From JAPXSY01 sp034003585 (GTDB lineage: Bacteria; Verrucomicrobiota; Kiritimatiellia; RFP12; UBA1067): a stretch of DNA of 64,000 nt. Position 1 is the stretch's first letter. Every line of letters starts with the position of its first letter. Below are positions 24,556 through 33,252 of this stretch, piece by piece. The notes under the pieces were generated by a model that saw nothing but the letters and a program-made list of their open reading frames with translations, was not told the DNA's origin and searched no databases. The position numbers and the translations under genes were made by a program. The stretch covers positions 47,602 to 111,601 of the forward strand of contig JAVEYH010000001.1 of assembly GCA_034003585.1 (NCBI GenBank), given 5' to 3'.

Positions 24556-25449
24556 ATGCAAGACGAAAACGAGCAGAAGGCGAGTTGTTCACCCGATCAG
24601 TGCGAAAGCTGCGGCGAGGCTTCCTGCGCCTCCAGGCAGCGCGCGGCGCCGCAGTCTGCGGCACCCGTACAGGACGATGCCAGACTGAAGGCGCGTCTGA
24701 GCCGCATCCGGCGCAAGGTGATCGTGATGTCCGGCAAAGGCGGCGTGGGCAAGAGCACGGTGGCGGTGAATCTGGCGATGTCGGCGATGCAAGCCGGCCA
24801 GCGCGTGGGATTGCTGGACGTGGATCTGCACGGCCCCAGCGTGCCAACCATGCTGGGACTGGTGGGTTACCGTCTGGAAGGTGGCGAGAACGGGATGCTG
24901 CCGATCGAGATCGGCGGTCTCAAGGTGCTGTCGGTCGGGTTCCTGCTGCAGAACAACGACGATCCCGTGATCTGGCGCGGTCCCATGAAAATGGGAGTGA
25001 TCCGCCAGTTCATCGAAGATGTGGAGTGGGGCGACCTGGATCTGCTGGTGATCGACGTGCCGCCGGGCACCGGCGATGAGCCGCTCTCGGTCTGCCAACT
25101 CATTCCGGAACTGGAGGGCGCGGTGATTGTCACCACGCCGCAGAAGGTGGCCGCCGCCGATGTGCGCAAGTCGATCAACTTTTGCAAGGAACTCGGCGTC
25201 AAGGTGCTCGGCGTGATCGAAAACATGAGCGGGTTCGCCTGCCCGAAATGCGGCGAGGTCACGCCGATCCTGCGGGCAAACGGCGGGCGCGTGATGGCCG
25301 AAGAGATGGGCGTGCCGTTCCTGGGCTCGATCCCGATCGATCCGCTGATCGCCGAATCGGGCGACGACGGCAAGGCCTTCGTCGAGTCGGCGGCCGGTTC
25401 GCCGGCGGCCGGCGCGTTCCGCGAAATCGTGCGGGGTCTGGCAGTCTGA
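24556..25449 (+). CDS. Mrp/Nbp35-type iron-sulfur carrier ATPase
   Basis: A 297-residue P-loop ATPase. The N-terminal Cys motif (Cys11, Cys16, Cys19, Cys24 in [14 protein letters not shown]) is that of Nbp35. Walker A is [10 protein letters not shown] (59-68), followed by [28 protein letters not shown] and the C-terminal CPKCGE that bridges a [4Fe-4S] cluster between two monomers. Mrp/Nbp35 proteins carry and deliver iron-sulfur clusters. In Desulfovibrio an Mrp protein is a partner of ORP. It starts 11 nt after the DsrE gene with AAAGGATAGG ahead of the ATG. Confidence 0.93.
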   Translation: MQDENEQKASCSPDQCESCGEASCASRQRAAPQSAAPVQDDARLKARLSRIRRKVIVMSGKGGVGKSTVAVNLAMSAMQAGQRVGLLDVDLHGPSVPTMLGLVGYRLEGGENGMLPIEIGGLKVLSVGFLLQNNDDPVIWRGPMKMGVIRQFIEDVEWGDLDLLVIDVPPGTGDEPLSVCQLIPELEGAVIVTTPQKVAAADVRKSINFCKELGVKVLGVIENMSGFACPKCGEVTPILRANGGRVMAEEMGVPFLGSIPIDPLIAESGDDGKAFVESAAGSPAAGAFREIVRGLAV

Positions 25450-25514
25450 TTCAACCGTCCGGTGGGTGCTCGCGCAAACGGTGAGGAAGGACTGTTCTGT
25501 GAAAAAGGAGTGTT

Positions 25515-25991
25515 ATGAATAAAATGACGCGGAGGGACGTGGTTGCTGCGATCGGGGTGGCGGGAACGGGGGTCTGCGTGTGCGGCATGAACCAAGGTTG
25601 CGCCACGTTTACCAAGAAAGGTAAAACGCCCGCGATTGCGGCAGAGGCGTATCGGATCGAAGGCAACACGGTCAGGGTGGCGCTGGACAAGGTGCCGGCT
25701 CTGGCGGCTGTGTGCGGGGCTGTCAAGGTCATCGACCCGCGCTTGCCGACGTCCATCATCATCGCGCGGAAAACGGAAGACGAGTACGTAGCGGCCTCGC
25801 TTCTGTGTCCGCACCGTGGCGTGGAGGTTGAGTATCAGCCCGAACAACATCAGTTCCGATGCGCCAGTCTCGGCCACTCCAAGTTCGGCGAGGATGGTAC
25901 GCTGAAAAAGGGATTGGCTAAAAAAGGGCTGACCCGCTACGAGGCCAAACTCGATCCGGCCGACAAGAATCGGCTGCTTGTGACCTTCTGA
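25515..25991 (+). CDS. Rieske-like iron-sulfur protein with Tat-type signal
   Basis: A 158-residue protein. The N-terminus MNKMTRRDVVAAIGVAGTG looks like a twin-arginine signal, ending near a Cys-rich CVCGMNQGC. The Rieske fold is suggested by LLCPHRGVEVEY (Cys98, His100) and QFRCASLGHSKFGEDG (Cys116, His121). Normal Rieske proteins have C-x-H and C-x2-H; here the second pair is C-x4-H, so ligand geometry is unusual. It would act as an electron carrier at the outer face of the inner membrane. The ATG at 25524 is an alternative start. It overlaps the methyltransferase gene by one nucleotide. Confidence 0.65.
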   Translation: MNKMTRRDVVAAIGVAGTGVCVCGMNQGCATFTKKGKTPAIAAEAYRIEGNTVRVALDKVPALAAVCGAVKVIDPRLPTSIIIARKTEDEYVAASLLCPHRGVEVEYQPEQHQFRCASLGHSKFGEDGTLKKGLAKKGLTRYEAKLDPADKNRLLVTF

Positions 25992-26555
25992 TGTTCGACC
26001 ACTTTAATATCGTAGCCCCGTTCTACGAAAGGCTGATCCCGCCGTCCGACCCCTCCCTACTGTTATCGCTATTGGAACTGGCCCCGGCGTGCACGCTGCT
26101 TGACGCGGCCGGCGGTACGGGCCGAGTGGCGGGTACGCTTGCGGCTCTGGCGGGGCGTGTTGTGGTCTGCGACGTGTCACCGCGCATGCTGGCGCGGGCG
26201 CGGAAAAAGGGGCTGGAGACCGTGCAAGCCGAAGTGGAGGCTCTGCCATTCGCGGACGCTTCGTTCGACCGCATCCTGCTGGTCGACGCGTTCCACCATT
26301 TAAAGGATCAGCGTGCGGCGACGCGCGAACTGCTGCGGGTTATGAAACCTGCGGGGCGTCTGGTGATCGAAGAGCCGGACAACCGGCGGTTGTTCGTCAA
26401 GATCGTCGCTGTGTTGGAAAAACTCTTCCTGATGCGGAGCCGCTTCTTTCGGCCCGAAAGCATGATGCAGTTGATCGCAGCTTGTGGGGGGAAATGCGGT
26501 GATCGAGCACTCAGGCCGGTTTCGGGTGTGGCTGGTTGTGCATAAGGTTGCATGA
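25991..26555 (+). CDS. SAM-dependent methyltransferase, C-terminus frameshifted
   Basis: A class I methyltransferase. Motif I is LLDAAGGTGRVAG (about residues 37-49), followed by VVVCDVSPRML, ADASFDRILLVDAFHHL and the post-motif RVMKPAGRLVIEEPD. As sequenced the frame ends at 26545 with an unrelated tail after CGGK. Removing one base of the six-G run at 26486-26491 gives GGNAVIEHSGRFRVWLVVHKVA and a stop at 26553-26555, a typical end for the family. So either there is a sequencing error, a recent frameshift, or slippage. The substrate is unknown. It directly follows the Rieske-like gene. Confidence 0.7.
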
Positions 26556-26629
26556 CGACAGGAAACGGTTATGGGCGCAAAAAGTTGTGAGACCGCTCGT
26601 GATTTGAATGAGGAGATAGGGAGGAATAG

Positions 26630-27664
26630 ATGAAAGTTGACAAACGCGTGCAAGGTATTCTCGATTCGGCGCAAAGTGGCGTCGCACCTTCCCGTGAAGC
26701 GTGTGTTTGGTTGCTGCAATTTCATGAAACATCGCTTGAGGCCTCGTTGCTGCGTGCCGTTGCAGATGCCTGTTCCCGACGGCGGTTCGACAATGGGGGC
26801 ATTGTCCTGGGGCAGATCGGCGTCGAGATCGCGGCCTGTCCGGGCAAGTGTAAATTCTGCTCGTTCGGCGAAGGCCATACGACGTTCGAGCCGAGCGCGA
26901 TGAGCGACGAGGACATTCTCAGCAGCGCCGATAACTTCACGGCTTCGGGTGAACTCTTCGCCCTCTTTCTCATGACCATGCACACGTTCGATTTCGAGCG
27001 GCTGATCCGCATCGTGCGGAAGGTGCGGGCGCGTATTCCTCAGGCAACCCAGATTGTCGTGAACATCGGAGATTTCGATCATGCGCAGGCGCGGGATTTG
27101 AAAGCGGCGGGCGTGAACGGCGCTTACCATGTCTGCCGTCTCCGGGAGGGGGTCGATACGGCCCTTGACCCTGAACAGCGAAAGGCCACGATCCGGGTTA
27201 TCAAAAATGTCGGACTGGACTGGTATTATTGCTGCGAGCCCATCGGGCCGGAGCATAGCCCGGAGAAGTTGGCGGATCAGATTTTTCTGGGGCTTGAGTA
27301 CGGGTGTTTCCAACATGCTGCAATGCGTCGTGTATATGTACCCTCTGCCCCGCTGGCGCACAACGGGCAGATTTCGGAACTCCGTCTTGCGCAAGTAACA
27401 GCCGTAGTGACATTGGCGACGCTGGCTTGCACTGAGACGCGGAGCATCGCGGTTCACGAGCCGAATCTGCTCGGCCTCACGGCAGGGGCGAACACGGTCT
27501 ACGCCGAGGCCGGGGCGAACCCGAGGGATCTGGAAAAGAATACCTTGGGTCACCGCGGGCGAGACCTCCGCGCCTGCAAGACGATGCTCTACGAGGCAGG
27601 TTTTGTGCAGCTCCAGGCTTCACCAACGAGAAGTATCGCTTTGGGTGAGGCCTACCGGGGGTAA
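26630..27664 (+). CDS. BioB/HydE-like radical SAM protein (paralogue 1)
   Basis: A 344-residue radical SAM protein. The cluster motif is CPGKCKFC (Cys70, Cys74, Cys77) in a context (LLRAVADACSRRRF, IVLGQIGVEIAAC) like biotin synthase and HydE. Later segments include VNIGDFDHAQARDLKAAGVNGAYHVCRLREG and CCEPIGPEHSPEKLADQI, where BioB-type enzymes bind SAM and substrate. No second Fe-S site typical of BioB is obvious. I cannot assign a product. A strong ribosome site (AGGAGATAGGGAGG) precedes the ATG. A close paralogue is encoded convergently at 27857-28924. Confidence 0.8.
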   Translation: MKVDKRVQGILDSAQSGVAPSREACVWLLQFHETSLEASLLRAVADACSRRRFDNGGIVLGQIGVEIAACPGKCKFCSFGEGHTTFEPSAMSDEDILSSADNFTASGELFALFLMTMHTFDFERLIRIVRKVRARIPQATQIVVNIGDFDHAQARDLKAAGVNGAYHVCRLREGVDTALDPEQRKATIRVIKNVGLDWYYCCEPIGPEHSPEKLADQIFLGLEYGCFQHAAMRRVYVPSAPLAHNGQISELRLAQVTAVVTLATLACTETRSIAVHEPNLLGLTAGANTVYAEAGANPRDLEKNTLGHRGRDLRACKTMLYEAGFVQLQASPTRSIALGEAYRG

Positions 27665-27856
27665 GCTGCTCCACCGAGGCCCTTGAACGAGCCTAACCCT
27701 GCCCATTCCATAAGCGGACCCATAAATGGCGCAGCGCAGGTTCGTTCCATTTCTAGGCGAATCCGCAGTGTGGCGAGGCTGAGCCGAGCCACCACTTGTC
27801 TTAGCGCCATTCGGGACAGTCAATGTACACCCCGGCCGACAGCAAGCGCTTGCGGA

Positions 27857-28924
27857 TCACATTCTGAGGCGGTTGGCCGGATTCCCGCGTGTGTCCATGA
27901 GGTTTGAGAAACCTGCCGCCATCAGCATGCTGCGGCAGTCTGCTGTTGTGATTTCGTTACTTTGCCGCCATAAGGCCGTGGTGAAACCATCCTTCGCGTT
28001 TTGCGAATCGCAGGATGAAGGTTCTCCGGCTGGTTCGCCCGCCTCCGGAAAGAATGCGTTCGCGCCGCTGAACAGGCCGATGAGGTTTGACACGTTGACT
28101 GCGATGCTTCTCAGTTCTTTCTTCCCGATGGTCGCCAACACGATGACAGCCGCAATCTGACCAAGACGCGTGACGGAGATTTGGCCTTTCGAATAGAGCG
28201 GCGAGCCAGGAACAGGAAAACGCTGCATGGCGCCGTGCTGGATACAGGGGAGCTCGACCCCGAGCCAGATCTGTTCCGCCAGTTTCGCCGGCGTGTGCTC
28301 GGGACCGATCGGCTCACACAGCGTGTACCAGTCGAGACCCGCCTCGATTATGCGCTCGATCGTCGCACGGCGGTCAGAAGGTCTCATGCGCGAGTCAACG
28401 CCTTCCCGCAGGCGGCTTACGTGATACGCGCCGGTCACGCCCGCATCGCGCAATTCGCGCATCTGACCGAGCGAGATGTCGCCGACGTTTGCCAAGATTT
28501 CGAGCTGCTCGGGGATGCGGCGTCGCAGCGTCGCGCACAAGTCGCGGAACCATTCGAAGCCGAAGCGGTGCATCGTCATCAGGAATACGCCCCGCGCCCC
28601 GCCAGCGGCAAAACGTTCGCACCGGGCAATGATCTCCTCTTTGGGAAGGACCGCGGCCTGGATACTGGTGTGCGATTTGGCGAAGAAACAAAAGGCGCAG
28701 TCGCCCTCACAGGGTGCCATATCGACGCCGATTTGTCCGAGCAGCAGAGCATTGTTTCCGAACCGCCGACGGGAGATCGCATCCGCAGTGGCCCGGAGCA
28801 GGGCCGCTTCAAGCGAGTTCTCCTGAAAGGATAAAAGCAATTCCGCTTCTGCTTGGGTGATCGGTCTCCCTGCTGCCGCGCCTCTCAACAGGGCATCAAC
28901 TTTTGTGTTCAGTATCATTTTCAT
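27857..28924 (-). CDS. BioB/HydE-like radical SAM protein (paralogue 2)
   Basis: A 355-residue paralogue of the gene at 26630, with CEGDCAFC (Cys72, Cys76, Cys79) as the cluster motif. Shared segments include SRRRF, LLGQIGVDM, GVTGAYHVSRLREGVD, LCEPIGPEHTPAKLAEQI and IAVNVSNLIGLFSGAN. It has a 25-residue insertion near the C-terminus (EPAGEPSSCDSQNAKDGFTT). The start at 28924 has a GGGGGAAC site 4-9 nt upstream; a start at 28942 is possible. It is the last gene of the zinc-importer operon (61 nt after the permease). The gap to its convergent paralogue (27665-27856) contains nothing I recognise. Confidence 0.8.
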   Translation of the reverse strand: MKMILNTKVDALLRGAAAGRPITQAEAELLLSFQENSLEAALLRATADAISRRRFGNNALLLGQIGVDMAPCEGDCAFCFFAKSHTSIQAAVLPKEEIIARCERFAAGGARGVFLMTMHRFGFEWFRDLCATLRRRIPEQLEILANVGDISLGQMRELRDAGVTGAYHVSRLREGVDSRMRPSDRRATIERIIEAGLDWYTLCEPIGPEHTPAKLAEQIWLGVELPCIQHGAMQRFPVPGSPLYSKGQISVTRLGQIAAVIVLATIGKKELRSIAVNVSNLIGLFSGANAFFPEAGEPAGEPSSCDSQNAKDGFTTALWRQSNEITTADCRSMLMAAGFSNLMDTRGNPANRLRM

Positions 28925-28985
28925 GACAGTTCCCCCTTCCACATTTTACCGTTTCGTTTGTCGACATTTGCCGTGGTTGACTGGA

Positions 28986-29819
28986 TCACCGCCGCGCAAT
29001 GAACTTGGCTGCCGTGGCTCGGATAAGAGCCACACCCATTAAAATCAGGCAGGAGAGTCCGATGATCGTGGGGTTGGCGGGGAGGTCCGCGCTGTAGGCG
29101 GTCAGGAGTCCGGCCCACGTCGTCAGCACGCCCAACGCCACGGAAATTCCGATCACGGTCCACAGCCGCCGCGCCAGAAGCAACGCCGTCGCTGGGATCA
29201 CCACCAAGAGGCAGAACACCAACAACGCGCCGCCACTTTTTGAGGCTCCTGATACCACCAGTCCTAACAGGAAGAAGAACAGCCCTTCCCAGAGCCAGCA
29301 GCGGATGCCCATGACACAGGCCGCCTCGCGGTCGAGAAACGCGTAGAGCACCGGACGGAGAAACAACAGGAGTACGGTCAGCGACGGCAATCCCGTCCAC
29401 AGCAAAACCCATCGGTCGTGCGCGCTGCTGACGATGAGGTCGCCGTAGAGCATGGCCTTGATTTCTTCGAGACCGAAGCCGCTCTGGGCCACGAGCAGCA
29501 CACTGGCGCTGGAGGCCAGCAGGAACACGGTGCCGAGCATCACGTCCTTGGGCAGGCGCTGCCGCTTCTCCGGGAGCGTCAGCAGAAATACGACCGCACC
29601 CGACACCAGAGCAGACCCCGCCAGCGGCGAGAAGTGGAAGACCAGCGCCAGCGCCAGTCCGCACGTCGCCGCCTCGGAGAGCGCGATGCTGATGAACACG
29701 ATCCGCTTGAGCACCACGAACACGCCGAAGGCGCTGCACACCGTCGCCATGACCGTACCGCAGAGCACGGCCTCGGGAAACAGACCCGTGAACGAAACCG
29801 CGTCCCGCATGAGGTTCAT
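28986..29819 (-). CDS. Zinc/manganese-type ABC transporter permease
   Basis: A 277-residue ABC-3 family inner-membrane permease with about eight hydrophobic helices. The conserved ISIALSEAATCGLAL and the later GLVVSGASKSGGALLVF and LLVVIPATALLLA match ZnuB/MntB. Start ATG at 29819 has GGAGGTGACAAC in front and overlaps the ATPase stop (ATGA). The DDE-type details that separate zinc from manganese cannot be read from the permease. It forms a full importer with the ATPase and binding protein upstream. Confidence 0.9.
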   Translation of the reverse strand: MNLMRDAVSFTGLFPEAVLCGTVMATVCSAFGVFVVLKRIVFISIALSEAATCGLALALVFHFSPLAGSALVSGAVVFLLTLPEKRQRLPKDVMLGTVFLLASSASVLLVAQSGFGLEEIKAMLYGDLIVSSAHDRWVLLWTGLPSLTVLLLFLRPVLYAFLDREAACVMGIRCWLWEGLFFFLLGLVVSGASKSGGALLVFCLLVVIPATALLLARRLWTVIGISVALGVLTTWAGLLTAYSADLPANPTIIGLSCLILMGVALIRATAAKFIARR

Positions 29820-30487
29820 GTTGTCACCTCCGCCACATCCGCCAGCCTCACGCCGCGTTGGTCCACTAGGCACACCTGCCGCGCCAAGGCCGCGCACTGG
29901 TCCATGCGGTGGTGCACCCACAGCAAGGTCTTGCCCTCTTCCTCGTGGAGCGACCGAATCAGCTTCAACAGTCCGGCCTCGGAGGAGGCGTCCAGGCCGG
30001 CCGTGGGTTCGTCCAGCACCAGCACTTCGGCTGGAGAGACCACCGCGCGCGCAAGAAGCGTTTTCTGCCGCAGTCCGCCCGAAAGCTCGCCGAAGTGCTT
30101 GTGCTGGTGGGGCACCAGCCCGAACCGCGCCATCACCGCCTCCGCGCGTGCGCGCTGTCCGCCGTTCAGCCGGCCCCAGCACCCGAGCTCCGGGTAAAGG
30201 CCCATGCGCACGAGGTCGCGGACCGAAACAGGATAGATCGGGTCGAGCTGTTTCTGTTGCGGCACGTAAGCGGGCGGGCGTCCTCCGAAATCGCAGCGGA
30301 TTTCGCCGCTCTGATGGGGAATCAGCCCAAGGCACGCTTTCAGCAGCGTGGTCTTGCCCGCGCCGTTCGGGCCGACGAACGGCAGCAGGGTGCCGCGGGG
30401 CACCGTCAAGTCGATACGGTCGAGCACGACGTCGCGGCCGTACGAGACGGTGACCCCCCGGCACCGGATGACCGGGGTTCTGTTCAC
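29816..30487 (-). CDS. Zinc/manganese-type ABC transporter ATPase
   Basis: A 223-residue ABC ATPase. Walker A GPNGAGKTT (39-47), Q-loop in YVPQQKQLD, signature LSGGLRQK, Walker B VLVLDEPTAG and the switch His in LLWVHHRM. The YVPQ-x-D motif is typical of the ZnuC/MntB group. It overlaps the permease by 4 nt and the binding protein gene by 4 nt, so all three are translationally coupled. Confidence 0.92.
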   Translation of the reverse strand: MNRTPVIRCRGVTVSYGRDVVLDRIDLTVPRGTLLPFVGPNGAGKTTLLKACLGLIPHQSGEIRCDFGGRPPAYVPQQKQLDPIYPVSVRDLVRMGLYPELGCWGRLNGGQRARAEAVMARFGLVPHQHKHFGELSGGLRQKTLLARAVVSPAEVLVLDEPTAGLDASSEAGLLKLIRSLHEEEGKTLLWVHHRMDQCAALARQVCLVDQRGVRLADVAEVTT

Positions 30488-31578
30488 AAGCCCGCCCCCA
30501 ACTTCCTTATCACGTTGTCCAGCATGTCGAGATAGCTGGCTGCTTCTGCCGAACCTCCGGTCATCGTGGGCACAACGACGACCTTCGCGCCTGTGTGCGA
30601 AGCCACGAACTCGGCGGCCTTACGCGTATAAAAGGGCTCTTGCAGAATCAAACGCGCCTTGCGGCTGTTAGCCTCGGCGAGCAGCGCGGCCAGATGTTTG
30701 GCCGTTGGCGGGATGCCCGGCTTGGGCTCCAGTTGGAGGTCTCCCTTCAAGCCGAAACGTTCCGTCAGGTACACCCAGCTCCGATGGTAGGTCACGATGG
30801 TTCTGCCCTGATGCGGGCGCATCGTCGCGTACCAGCCTCCCACCTTGTCAGCGACGCCCTTTTCAGCGAGAAACGCCTCAAGCCGTTTCTCAACGACCGC
30901 TTTCCAGAGCGTCCCGCCGCCGAATGATCCGACCAGCGCCGAGCCGAACATGCGCGTGTCCAGATCGCGCTCGAAGCGGTGCAGGTTCTCCTCGAACCTG
31001 GCCTTGTGCTCCGGGTACAGGGCGTTCAGCCGTTCGGCGATGGTCGCGGCGACCAGCCGGCCGTTGAGCGGGTCGAGCCAGTAGTGCGGGTTGCCCTCCG
31101 GGTGGATGTCGCCCTGGTCGCGCGTGACGCGCTGGGTCGGCACTTCCAGACGGATGACATGGTCGGAAGCGTCAATGTGCCGAGGCATGCCTACGCGGAT
31201 GCGGGTGTTGCGGGCATCACGCAGGATCACGGGCTCCCAGCCGATCTCCAGCTCCATGCCGATCCGGACCCACACGTCCGCGTCGCGTGCCCGGACGATG
31301 AAGCTGGGCCGGGCGGTCAGCGTGTGCGGGTCTTCGCGCCCGGTGGTGATGCTCGACACTTCCGCCAAGTCGCCGGCGACGGCGCGGGTGATATCCGCAA
31401 GATCCGTGGTCGTGGCCACGATCCTGATGGCCGCGGCCTGCGCGTGCGACAGGCATGCGGCGGCCAACAGCAGGAATGCGCCCGTTACGCGGTGAATCCG
31501 CGAAAGAACGGGTAACGAAACGCTGAACGCTGAACGTCCAACGCTCAACTCTGAAGGTCTAGGAGAGATTTTTTTCAT
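30484..31578 (-). CDS. Zinc-type ABC transporter substrate-binding protein
   Basis: A 364-residue cluster A-I periplasmic binding protein. A hydrophobic signal segment (about residues 32-50, GAFLLLAAACLSHAQA) precedes IRIVATTTDLADITRAVAG. Metal-site segments are REDPHTLTARPS, GNPHYWLDP and TYHRSWVYLTERFGL, with a late acidic ligand in VVVPTMTGGS. There is no His-rich loop, a form often seen in zinc-binding proteins with a separate His-rich partner. The start MKKISPRPS at 31578 lacks a clear ribosome site; a further upstream start at 31656 would run through the repeat hairpin. Located 61 nt after the outer-membrane protein gene. Confidence 0.88.
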   Translation of the reverse strand: MKKISPRPSELSVGRSAFSVSLPVLSRIHRVTGAFLLLAAACLSHAQAAAIRIVATTTDLADITRAVAGDLAEVSSITTGREDPHTLTARPSFIVRARDADVWVRIGMELEIGWEPVILRDARNTRIRVGMPRHIDASDHVIRLEVPTQRVTRDQGDIHPEGNPHYWLDPLNGRLVAATIAERLNALYPEHKARFEENLHRFERDLDTRMFGSALVGSFGGGTLWKAVVEKRLEAFLAEKGVADKVGGWYATMRPHQGRTIVTYHRSWVYLTERFGLKGDLQLEPKPGIPPTAKHLAALLAEANSRKARLILQEPFYTRKAAEFVASHTGAKVVVVPTMTGGSAEAASYLDMLDNVIRKLGAGL

Positions 31579-31612
31579 GGGTGTTTTCTCAAAAGGTTGT
31601 TGTATCAGGGTC

Positions 31613-31633
31613 GGACGCCTCGGGAAGGCGTCC
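31613..31633. repeat. GGACGCCT hairpin repeat between OM protein and binding protein genes
   Basis: GGACGCCT (31613-31620) and AGGCGTCC (31626-31633) around a CGGGA loop, with CCTG after. The same hairpin (one loop base different) is at 7103-7123. It lies 6 nt after the OM protein stop on the minus strand, where it could act as an attenuator or mRNA-protecting structure. Confidence 0.6.
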
Positions 31634-31639
31634 CTGTTG

Positions 31640-33085
31640 TCAGAAGTCGTGGGCACCGTGTTTGCCGAAGGTCACCTGCCACTGGAACGCGATCTCCCAG
31701 GCGTCTTCGCGTCCGTCATCGGTGTCATACCAGCCGCGTCCGACCTGCGCCCTCAAGAGCGAGAACTCGGAAAGTTTCCAGTCCAGCATCGACGTCAGCC
31801 GGTACGAGTCGTCACAGTCCATGTCGCCGTCTTCCGGCGACGACACGTCGTTGACCAGGCCGATCTGGTCCCAGCGGAGTCCGCCGCGCCAGCGCGGCAG
31901 GAATCCGTAAAGGCCCTGCACGTAGTAGCCGTCCTGCTTGGCGGTCCACGGCGAGCAGGACCAGTCTCCCCTGCCGTCGAGGTCCATGTCGCGGTAAAAG
32001 TACTCGCCCTGCACCACGAAGTCGCGGTAGCCGTGCGACCGCTTGGCATCGTATTTGTAGACGAAGTCCGCGCCGAAAATGGCGGTGTCCCCGTCGGCAT
32101 ACTCCTCGTCCCCGTGCGCCATCTGGTGGCGTCCCGCAAGCGCCGAGAGACCGAATTGCAGCGCGTGGTTGGGGCCGAGGTCAGGCGCCGCCTTGACGAA
32201 ACCGGTCCACAGCCGCGGCGCGTCATGCGCAGGCAGCGCGTCGGAATCGACGACCGCAAAAGATTGCCCGTTGTCGCCGTTGAACACCTCGGTTCCGAAG
32301 AGCAGGTAAAACGGTGTCGGCGCCAGCCACGTGAGTTGGAGCCCCTTCTCGGCGAGCCCGTGATGCCCGAAGAAAAGCTCGCTGACCAGGGGCTGGTCAA
32401 GAAAATCCCAGTTGTGCGAATGCTGACGGTTGATCCGGCCGATGCCGCTCTTGAGCTTGCCGCCGCTAAGCGTGAGGCCATAGGGAAGGGAGGTGGTCTG
32501 CAAGACCGCCTCCTCGAACTCAGTGCCGTCTTCGTCCACGGCAACCATGGTCCACGCGCGGAAGTAAGGATCCACCTCGGCTGTGAAACCCAGCTCCACA
32601 TGGCGCAGGTTGAAGCCGTCCTTGAATCCGTGGTCGTGCCCCTCTCCCTCGTTGTGATGGTGGCCGAAACCGCGCAGGTGCTGTTTCAGGTGTCCCACGC
32701 TTTCATCCGCCGTGTCGTGGTAAAGGTTCATGTCCAGAACGACGGACAGGTCGAGGTCGACACCTTGGAGCGCCGAAGGCGGGACAGCCGCCGCAACAGA
32801 TTGCCTGAGCGAGTCGTAGAGGGTCGGCGTCGACGCCGTTGTTTCTTGTGCCGGCTGTGTCTGCACAGCGCGTGTCGGCGATTCGGCCTGCCGTCGGATC
32901 AGCGCTTTCAGCTCCGCCAGTTCGCGGGTGTGCTGTTCCTGCAGGGCGGTCATCTGCTGACGGAGCGCCTTGACCTCGTTTTCGAGTTTCTGGACGCGCG
33001 CGTCGCCGTTCTGGGCGGACGCCAGGGTGGCGGACAAGGAGAGGGCGGCTCCCGCCACGAGAGCCTTCAGGTGAAAATCAGTCAT
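31640..33085 (-). CDS. Outer-membrane beta-barrel protein with coiled-coil N-terminus and His-rich loop
   Basis: A 481-residue protein. A signal peptide (ALVAGAALSLSATLASA, about residues 8-24) is followed by a coiled coil (residues 28-66, KLENEVKALRQQMTALQEQH). The rest is built of amphipathic strands with aromatic ends up to a C-terminal Phe (AFQWQVTFGKHGAHDF), as in porin-type barrels. Residues 132-152 are His-rich (GHHHNEGEGHDHG), a likely zinc-binding loop. The neighbours make it a zinc-related outer-membrane channel or receptor. Start at 33085 after GGAATCGAA; a longer frame to 33154 lacks a signal-like N-terminus. The family has no name known to me. Confidence 0.7.
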   Translation of the reverse strand: MTDFHLKALVAGAALSLSATLASAQNGDARVQKLENEVKALRQQMTALQEQHTRELAELKALIRRQAESPTRAVQTQPAQETTASTPTLYDSLRQSVAAAVPPSALQGVDLDLSVVLDMNLYHDTADESVGHLKQHLRGFGHHHNEGEGHDHGFKDGFNLRHVELGFTAEVDPYFRAWTMVAVDEDGTEFEEAVLQTTSLPYGLTLSGGKLKSGIGRINRQHSHNWDFLDQPLVSELFFGHHGLAEKGLQLTWLAPTPFYLLFGTEVFNGDNGQSFAVVDSDALPAHDAPRLWTGFVKAAPDLGPNHALQFGLSALAGRHQMAHGDEEYADGDTAIFGADFVYKYDAKRSHGYRDFVVQGEYFYRDMDLDGRGDWSCSPWTAKQDGYYVQGLYGFLPRWRGGLRWDQIGLVNDVSSPEDGDMDCDDSYRLTSMLDWKLSEFSLLRAQVGRGWYDTDDGREDAWEIAFQWQVTFGKHGAHDF

Positions 33086-33252
33086 TTCGATTCCATACGA
33101 TAAGTGGAGTGTGTCGACACGGTGCGCGTGTGCGGCAACGGAAACGGTGAACATACGGCAGACTCCGCCGAAGGGAGCTGCGTGTCCCTTTGAGGGCAGT
33201 CTGTCACAGGGAAGGGGGCGCGGCTTCGCGCCGCTGCCGCCGCCGGTTTATA

